Part shown: positions 57,478 to 64,000 of the stretch, piece by piece
How positions within the stretch are numbered: position 1 is the first letter of the stretch
How the letters are laid out: each line of letters starts with the position of its first letter
Source: Wolfiporia cocos
Lineage: Eukaryota > Basidiomycota > Agaricomycetes > Polyporales > Phaeolaceae
DNA: 64,000 nt
Direction: 5' to 3'
Assembly: GCA_029448655.1 (NCBI GenBank)
Contig: JACCLO010000011.1
Span: forward strand, 2,976,001-3,040,000
The notes under the pieces: generated by a model
Databases searched by the model: none
What the model saw: only the letters and a program-made list of their open reading frames with translations
Told to the model about the DNA's origin: nothing
Made by a program: the position numbers and the translations under genes

Positions 57478-58158
57478 TTGTTGCAACTGTCATTTCTCTT
57501 TCGACTTTTGTTTTGCTGACTTCATCTGTATGGGCTGATTGACTGCTGTCAGACTCGGGGTTGTACAGGCAGTACGGTCACTGCGCATGTAGGTGATTAA
57601 TATACATTTGCTGTGCCCGTGCATCAGGCCGAGGTAATCCTGCAGTCTCGATGATCCTAGTCTAATCTAAACTGACTTCTCTACGACCACAAGAGTCCGA
57701 GTGCGCTTTTGGAGCATCTGAAGTATGGCCGCCTAGTTGACAGTACATAAGAGCTGAACAGACGAAAGGTGCACATTGCCCTCACTGGGTGACCGTCACT
57801 GTGTAGTCCTGACAGTAAGGTATCCCAAGCAGCCTTGATGAATCATGCAGTGTCTTAATTGCGCGTTAGGAATTTAATGCAGCATTCATAATATCTCTCA
57901 TCAGATCACAGATCATTGCATTGCATTGTCTGCGGTATAAAGAAGTTGGTGCGCTCATATCTTTAGGTGGTATCATTTATAACAATACATTCTCTCCATC
58001 TCACGTATTGCTGTAACCGGACATTCGCCAGTTCTTACGGCCCAGACATGCCGCCCTTCGGCAATCCCACGGATTCATGCGTTGGCTGATAGCATTGCTT
58101 TCAATAAAGTACAGTACATTGTCTGCGCTGATCGAGAAACTCGTCCAAGCCTGACTTA

Positions 58159-59043
58159 TCAAAGTGAGTCAATGCTCCCCGGCAGGAATGCAGCGCTCCC
58201 CGCGTGTTTGTCATACCACAGTTTATCGTGCGCCAATATGATCTGCACCTTAGGCAGCTCCGCAAGCGCACCGATCCGCCTGATAGTCTCCTCCGCAATC
58301 GCCTTGTCTTGATGCATGCATCCATAGCGCACGCTATCCCCTATGCGCGCCTTGCCCGAGATCAGGCGGTAATCGTGCGCCGCATCTCCCGCCAGAAAGA
58401 TCCACCCGCCGTCTGGCGACGTGCGCGCGAGCAAGCAGAGGTGGCCGGGGAGGTGGCCAGGGGTATCGACCAAATACAGGCTGCCGTCGCCGTAGAAGTC
58501 GAGCGCGCGTGGAAAGGGCCCGACCGGCTGCATATCCGTGGTGGACAGATACCGCGTGCGCTCATGCGGCAGCAGGTCCTGCCTGAAATGCGAGTCCGGG
58601 TTGATCGGGTACCCTGACTCGATCAGTGCGCGGGTCTCCTCGCCGACGATGAACGTCGCGTTCGTGAACGGTCGGTGGTCGCCGTGGTGATCGAGGTGGA
58701 GGTGAGAGAGACAGACGTATGCGATCTGTGCGGGGTCATATCCTCCCTTCTGGAGCGACTCTGAGGCGTCCTGCGGGACCTCGATGCTGAATTGACCCCG
58801 TTCGAACATCTTGTGGTATACGGGAGGCAGGTCCTTTTCCCAGTCCTTTGGAACGCCAAGGTCGAACATCAGAAGCTCTTGACTGGTAGAATGGCGCAGG
58901 AGGAAGGATAAACAGGGAAAGCGTAGAATTTCATCCTCTCTGGGGTGGTCGATGAACTGTGCGAGGGGAGCATTTACGAATCCAGTCTCGAGCGCTGACA
59001 CTGTACAGTATGCTTGATTCTCAGTAGGCCGAGGGAGGCTCAT
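58159..59043 (-). CDS. Metallo-beta-lactamase-fold hydrolase (lactonase-like), copy A
   Basis: A single exon of 294 residues from 'MSLPRPTENQ'; an in-frame Met 13 codons upstream is possible. Zinc ligand motif 'SHLHLDHHGDH' at residues 113-123 (H114, H116, D118, H119), 'TPGHLPGHL' with H197, 'LAGDAAHD' with D220, and a C-terminal 'IILAHDKLW' His. That is a complete MBL ligand set. The overall layout, with 'LLMFDLGVPKDWE' before the motif, resembles N-acyl-homoserine-lactonase-like MBL proteins found in fungi. The substrate is unknown; hydrolysis of a lactone or ester is inference. No signal peptide, so probably cytosolic. Paired with a nearly identical gene at 62298-63182. The two 5' flanks are also alike. 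Confidence 0.88.
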   Translation of the reverse strand: MSLPRPTENQAYCTVSALETGFVNAPLAQFIDHPREDEILRFPCLSFLLRHSTSQELLMFDLGVPKDWEKDLPPVYHKMFERGQFSIEVPQDASESLQKGGYDPAQIAYVCLSHLHLDHHGDHRPFTNATFIVGEETRALIESGYPINPDSHFRQDLLPHERTRYLSTTDMQPVGPFPRALDFYGDGSLYLVDTPGHLPGHLCLLARTSPDGGWIFLAGDAAHDYRLISGKARIGDSVRYGCMHQDKAIAEETIRRIGALAELPKVQIILAHDKLWYDKHAGSAAFLPGSIDSL

Positions 59044-59360
59044 TGTGGATCTGGTTGACGGGTGCGGTAAGCAACATCGCATCGCCTGATCTGTGCTATA
59101 TCACTGACCGATCACGCTTGGTTCTTCACAGACTTCGTGTGCTTGCGTGGGCAGCTTCAAACTTGGTTAACGTACCGACGCTGTCCTTGTTTTATGTTCT
59201 CACCGAGCACCTCGGTCAACGTGAGTAATCTTAATCAAGATGGACGCATGAGTCATTCTTCAAGAAGTTATTGTCATGTGGGGATGTTCCTCGACAGCTT
59301 CGAATTTGCGCAGCATTTCGGAGACTTCGGGAAATATGTAAGCAGTCGCTATATTGACAG

Positions 59361-59504
59361 AAGTACGACAACGAGGACGACCAGTAGTGCGCGGGATCGA
59401 AGATGAGATGCCTTATGTAGCAAGTGACTTACCAAATCTGCACGACGTGTGTTGGGCGCAACGCAACGATGTCAAGAAACCATTATTATGCTCCGCAACG
59501 TATG
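59361..59504 (+). repeat. Dispersed repeat X, copy 2 (beyond MBL copy A)
   Basis: The counterpart of 50741-50913, in the same orientation. It sits at the end of the copy A block, where the next 5S unit would be expected to begin. Confidence 0.75.
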
Positions 59505-60634
59505 TTCCCGCTACCGGAGGTAGTGGGTCTTGGAGCGTAAATCGGAACGCAAAAGGTTTCAAAATTTCCCTCGGGCTTTAGGGCAGGTCTCCGGTTACAA
59601 TTTTTCTTATCAGCTTGTATGTGTGGGAACATAAGTATATCTGATCCGGATGTCTCCGACAGCAAAGTGTCCCAGTCTCGCACCCAGACGGTGAACGTTT
59701 GAACTTATAGCGTTGCCTGACCCGCGTTGTGTACCCTACATTATCACAGCGTTAACAATCGTGTTGGTACGTGTATGCGCCAGTAGTAATATTGTGCGAA
59801 TACACGCCTGCTCAGCTATCAATCTGATATCTTCCCCATTCATGAATTTGTATGCAACATGATCCTTGGGTCTAGCTTATTCGCCTCAAATTAAAAATCA
59901 CAAGAAAGCAGAGACTCTTCGGATAGCTCGGATTGTGGCGAACATATATATGGTTGAAGTGCCTTGATTTTTGGGTTGACTCAGTTGGAATGCCTTCCGG
60001 GCATCTTTCCTCTGGATGCCGTCATCAAGCAAGACCTGCAAAGAATCAGCAAAAATGCCCGCAGCAAGCTCGCCAAGTCCGCGATGCTAAGTAGAGAATA
60101 GCTAGAACATGCACCATAGTCTTCGAGTCGCTACCTTCAGCCTCTAGTGCTGCATGTAGTTTCCGAGTACACTCCTGCTTATGTGAGCTGCCGCCCAAGG
60201 AGTCCCCACAAGTGGTCATTGACGTCAGCCATTCCATCTTCAGTACTATCTGTTTCAAAGTTGAGCTACTATTGTTGTATACCCATAGGATATACAGAGC
60301 ATATAGTTATTGAAGCAGCAGTAAGTAATGTCTCAAAAATGCCGGTACTGATTACAGCGTGCTAGACGCGTTGCAACGCGCGAGCGCGACAATTTACAAC
60401 CACACATTGGTTTGGGGGGCGGGGGGTGGGGCAGAGCGAGATATACAGCCGCCTATACGAAAGCTATGACTACGACTACTTCTCTGTTTGTTCTGTACTG
60501 CACGCATTGATCTGCCCGCACACCGGTAGCGGGCTATGCCGTGCTTGCGCGGCCTTACTGCCTTATTTCCACATCGGCTGCTGCTGCGTGACTGCCGCCA
60601 CTCGGAGCCGGAGCGGGTCCGGGGGCTGACCGCG
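59505..60634. other. Intergenic, no gene seen
   Basis: About 1.1 kb of AT-rich sequence with no coding signal. A G-rich run lies at about 60412-60432. Confidence 0.4.
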
Positions 60635-60693
60635 GGAGGTGCGGCACAGAAACGGATTGAAATGCTTATAGCGTAGTAGCATGCAAGAAGAAC

Positions 60694-60811
60694 ATCCACG
60701 GCCATAGGACTCTGAAAACACCGCATCCCGTCCGATCTGCGCAGTTAAGCAGAGTGCCGCCCAGTTAGTACCACGGTGGGGGACCACGCGGGAATCCTGG
60801 GTGCTGTGGTT
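60694..60811 (+). rRNA. 5S ribosomal RNA, copy 3
   Basis: 118 nt, identical to copy 2 by eye. Internal control region intact, followed by a T6 terminator. The upstream 60 bp is related to the other two copies but more diverged (ATGCAAGAAGAAC in place of ATGCAAAGAAAAC). Confidence 0.95.
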
Positions 60812-62297
60812 TTTTGTCGCAATTGGTATTTTTCTTTCAACTTATATTTTGTTGACATGAATTTTGTGAGTTGATTGACTCCTGGCAGGCTTGCAGTTGT
60901 GCAGGCATGACTGTGTACATGTAGTTTCATGATTTGAATGCAGAAATTGCAGGACTTCAAGCTAAGCCTCGGATTGAACATATGACAGTAAGGAGAGCTA
61001 ACATTTAGTCTGAAGCATGGGGCGGGACAATTCTGACTACGCATTTGGCCAAATTGCTCTTACGGACACAAATCAAGCGCGTCGAACACATCGGTTATAC
61101 GTATGGGAAACGTCCATGAGATTGCAAAGCTTGGCGTCCGCACCATTTGCTGATCCGTGGTATTTAGTATGCTGGCAGGCTCTAGAAGTATGTTACTATC
61201 CTTGCGCACGTTTGCCACTTGTCGTGGTCGTCTATATCAACATTGGACAACTGAGTCAAACGATAGACCACTTGCAGTCTCTGCACATATAGGTGATCAG
61301 TATATATTGGCTGTTCCCGCGCACCGAGCCGAGGTAAGCCTGCAGTAAGCCTGCAGAGGCCATCTGGTCGCGGCGATGCATCATCTCAGCTGTGGCATGG
61401 TTGACCGCGAACATCGAGCTTTCCCATCAATATTGCGCAACGATTATTCCCTCAGTATAATGAACAACATGTACGCCACTGCAACTTACCATCCTAACGT
61501 GTAGGCAGCGAATTACAGAGAATTTAATCCGAAAATCTGATCATCTACCTCTCGCCACTGCTCTACATCTTCAAGATATAACATCTAGGTTGTGGCACGC
61601 CCGCGCCACATGTAGCGCTTGCATGAATGATGGGACCCGGCCAACGGATGCTCTTTCAGCTTTTAGGCGGACTTCAATTAATGTCTATGAATTACTTCGC
61701 GATATCAGAGTGTTGAGATGGTGTGAGCACGGTCGCCAAGGCTGTCATTTTGCAAGGCTGTCATTTCGGCGGGTGATGGACCCGACGCATACCGATAGGG
61801 CTTCAGTGGTCTTAGTCTAATCTATTTCGACTACTCTACGATCACAAGAGTCCGAATGCGCTTTTGGAGCATCTGGACTATGGCTCCGTAGCCAACATCA
61901 AGAGCCGAAACAGAAGACGAAAGGTGCGCATTGCCCTTACCGGGTGACCGCCGCTGTGTAGTTCTGACAGTAAGGTACGACAAGCAGCCTTGACGAATTT
62001 GCGGATTATGTAACACCTTGACCGTACATTAGGGCTTTGATGCTACATTCATAATATATTACGTTCCATCTTCTGCGAAACAAATAAAATAGTACGCTCA
62101 TAACTTTAGGTCATACTACTTCTGACATTACATCTCGAGTATGCCAATCCCACACGTTACTGCAAAGAGACACTCTTACAGCCCAGACATGTCGCCCTTC
62201 GGCAATCCCACGGATCCATGCATTGGCTGATAGCATTATATTCAATAAGGTGTTGCATTGTCCGTGTCGACCGAGAAACTCGTCCAAGCCCGACTTA

Positions 62298-63182
62298 TCA
62301 TAGCGAGTCAATGCTCCCCGGCAGGAATGCCGCGCTTCCCGCGTGCTTCTCATGCCACGGCCTATCGTGAGCCAATATGATCTGTACCCTAGGCAGCCCC
62401 GCAAGCGCGCTGATCCGCTTGATAGTCTCCGTTGTCATCGCCTTGTCGTGGTGTATGCACCCATAGCGCGCGCTATCCCCTATACCCACCTCGCCCGAGA
62501 TCAGGCGGTGGTCGTGCGCCGCGTCTCCCGCAAGGAAGATCCACCCGCCGTCTGGCGACGTGCGCGCCAGCAAGCAGAGGTGGCCGGGGAGGTGGCCAGG
62601 GGTGTCGACCAAATACAGGCTGCCGTCGCCATAGAAGTCGAGCGCGTGAGGGAAGGGCCCGACCGGCTGCATATCCGTGGTGGACAGGTACCGCGTGCGC
62701 TCATGCGGTACCAGATCCTGCCTGAAATGTGAGTCCGGGTTGATCGGGTACCCTGATTCGATCAGTGCGCGGGTCTCCTCGCCGACGATGAACGTCGCGT
62801 TCGTGAACGGTCGGTGGTCGCCGTGGTGGTCGAAGTGGAGGTGAGAGAGACAGACGTGTGCGATCTGTGCGGGATCGTATCCACCCTTCTGGAGCGCCTC
62901 GGCGGCATCCTGCGGGACTTCGATGCTGAAGTTGCCCCGCTCGAACATCTTGTGGTATACGGGAGGCAGGCTCTTCTCCCAGTCTTTGGGAACGCCAAGG
63001 TCGAACATCAAAAGCTCCTGACTGGTAGAATGGCGCAGGAGGAAGGATAAACAGGGGAAGAGTACGAGCTCATCCTCTCTCGGGTGATCGATGAACTGTG
63101 CGAGGGGAGCATTCACAAATCCAGCCTCCAGCGCTGACATTGTACAGTATGCTTGATTCTCAGTAGGCCGAGGGAGGCTCAT
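62298..63182 (-). CDS. Metallo-beta-lactamase-fold hydrolase (lactonase-like), copy B
   Basis: A single exon of 294 residues, fully open, about 88% identical to copy A by eye. All metal ligands are kept; the motif reads 'SHLHFDHHGDH' (Leu to Phe between the second His and Asp), with 'TPGHLPGHL', 'AGDAAHDH' and 'ILAHDRPWHEKH'. Substitutions cluster in the last 70 residues (for example 'GKARIGDSV' against 'GEVGIGDSA', and 'AIAEETIRRIGALAELPK' against 'AMTTETIKRISALAGLPR'). Both copies retain frame and ligands despite many differences, which points to selection on both. Function as for copy A, unknown substrate. Confidence 0.88.
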   Translation of the reverse strand: MSLPRPTENQAYCTMSALEAGFVNAPLAQFIDHPREDELVLFPCLSFLLRHSTSQELLMFDLGVPKDWEKSLPPVYHKMFERGNFSIEVPQDAAEALQKGGYDPAQIAHVCLSHLHFDHHGDHRPFTNATFIVGEETRALIESGYPINPDSHFRQDLVPHERTRYLSTTDMQPVGPFPHALDFYGDGSLYLVDTPGHLPGHLCLLARTSPDGGWIFLAGDAAHDHRLISGEVGIGDSARYGCIHHDKAMTTETIKRISALAGLPRVQIILAHDRPWHEKHAGSAAFLPGSIDSL

Positions 63183-63480
63183 TGTGGATCTGGTTGACGG
63201 GTGCGGTAAGCAACATCGCATCGCCTGATCTGTGCTATATCACTCACCGATTACGCTTGATTCTTCACAGGCCCCGTGTGCTTGTGTGGGCAACTTCAAA
63301 CTTACCTATATTGATGTACCGACACGGCCTTTGTTTTATATCCTCACTGGGGCACCTCGGTCAACAAGAGCAATCAAAGTTGTAAGCGATAGAAGTATGT
63401 GTCATTCTCCGCGAATTCTTTGTCACGTATAGTTGTGTTTTGAAATCGCGCAGATTTCGGGGAATACGTAAGCAGTGGAA

Positions 63481-64000
63481 GAACACGCTCACAATGTCCT
63501 GATCTGCACCAGGGCATTAATGAAAACCGGAGGCATTACCCTGAGCCTGCGGATAGCATCAGCATGTATAACCTCCGAGTACCGTGCGACGTGCGAGGAT
63601 CCAGCCACGATCTTGTATATGCAATTAGAGCCAGCTGATGAGATCTCCATGACAAATTGCAAGGCTCCCTTTTAATGCACAGCATGTCAATCTCGGAGCA
63701 GCAAGATCAAAACTATAGCTCGTCTCGCCCCGAATTCATTGAAGTTTGACACCGTATCGAAGGTCTGCAGCTTACGGTACTGTTTCGTGCCTGTGCGCAT
63801 CGAGGCGCGCCACGGCGCTTAGTCGCGCAGAGACCAGTCAAGTATTTTGTAACTACCGACGCATGACCCAGCTAGTGATAAAGAGGTAAAGAGAGCATAT
63901 CTATGCGGCAGGACGACTTAAAATCCTGTACCTGGCCTGGATGCGATTGATCGACAGCGACGTGCAAGTAAGATCGCAAGGCAGATCGCGGTTACGTCAC
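63481..64000. other. Right edge, no gene seen
   Basis: An open frame at 63475-63675 has no recognised homologue. No tRNA or element ends seen. Confidence 0.35.

Larger units (their letters stand above)
57301..59360. repeat. Duplicated 5S/MBL block, copy A
   Basis: This interval aligns with 60635-63480: the 60-bp 5S upstream region, the 5S gene, a downstream non-coding stretch, a shared stretch beginning CACAAGAGTCCGA and containing GCGCTTTTGGAGCATCTG, the MBL gene on the minus strand and its 5' flank to about 59345. Copy A is the shorter version. The 5S plus about 200 bp of downstream sequence also matches 51000-51383. Confidence 0.82.
60635..63480. repeat. Duplicated 5S/MBL block, copy B (with insertions)
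   Basis: Same order as copy A but about 790 bp longer. The 5S downstream homology stops near 60925, resumes at about 61240-61345 (GTGATCAGTATATATTGGCTGT), stops, and resumes at about 61801 (GTCTTAGTCTAATCTA). The intervening stretches (about 60925-61240 and 61346-61800) have no counterpart in copy A. Confidence 0.78.

Noticed and set aside
1..64000. CRISPR arrays, operons, prophage or bacterial-type features
   Set aside because: The window is eukaryotic nuclear DNA with spliceosomal introns. No regularly spaced repeats of CRISPR type were seen.

Overview
This window is nuclear DNA of a filamentous basidiomycete, probably an Agaricomycete close to the Polyporales. That placement is inferred from protein character, not from a search. 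Genes are broken by many introns of about 40-75 nt with GTRNGT-type donors, both strands are densely used, and intergenic gaps are often 150-300 bp. The three 5S rRNA genes are dispersed among protein genes rather than sitting in an rDNA array.

From about 1.7 to 49.9 kb the window is mostly conserved housekeeping sequence. In order: a possible DUF4504-like protein; a nuclear cyclophilin with WD repeats (PPWD1); mitochondrial ribosomal protein bL35m; a phosphoglycerate-mutase-like enzyme; an AIRAPL-like AN1 zinc-finger protein ending in a CAAX box; a decayed M20 carboxypeptidase; RPL17; the NuA4 subunit EAF7; a CDC25-type RasGEF; the E4 ubiquitin ligase UFD2; the TORC2 subunit Rictor; complex I NDUFS4; a CSC1/OSCA-type channel; ESCRT-I VPS37; the rRNA-processing factor FCF2; the ubiquinone methyltransferase COQ5; cullin-1; a broken partial cullin copy; the H3K56 acetyltransferase RTT109; and a very GC-rich, disordered protein of unknown function. 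Five head-to-head pairs share short promoter regions: PPWD1/bL35m, PGM-like/AN1, UFD2/Rictor, NDUFS4/CSC1 and FCF2/COQ5.

From about 49.9 kb to the end the character changes to an accessory, repeat-rich region. It holds three 118-nt 5S rRNA genes, all on the plus strand and all with related flanks. It also holds a non-autonomous hAT-like element with an 8-bp target-site duplication, a 213-bp TA-flanked inverted-repeat MITE, a minisatellite, a type-B carboxylesterase gene, and two near-identical metallo-beta-lactamase-fold (lactonase-like) genes. Each lactonase-like gene lies downstream of a 5S gene in a duplicated block, and a further shared repeat links the first 5S copy to the sequence beyond the first lactonase copy. 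The best reading is a segmentally duplicated 5S/MBL unit that later received insertions.

Functional links: UFD2 and CUL1 act in ubiquitination; RTT109 and EAF7 in histone acetylation; RasGEF and Rictor in growth signalling; bL35m, NDUFS4 and COQ5 in mitochondria. These are ordinary scattered neighbours, with no sign of an operon or a metabolite cluster. I found no convincing new multi-gene system. The most unusual locus is the duplicated 5S/MBL region. All intron placements were read by eye from frame, splice sites and family conservation.
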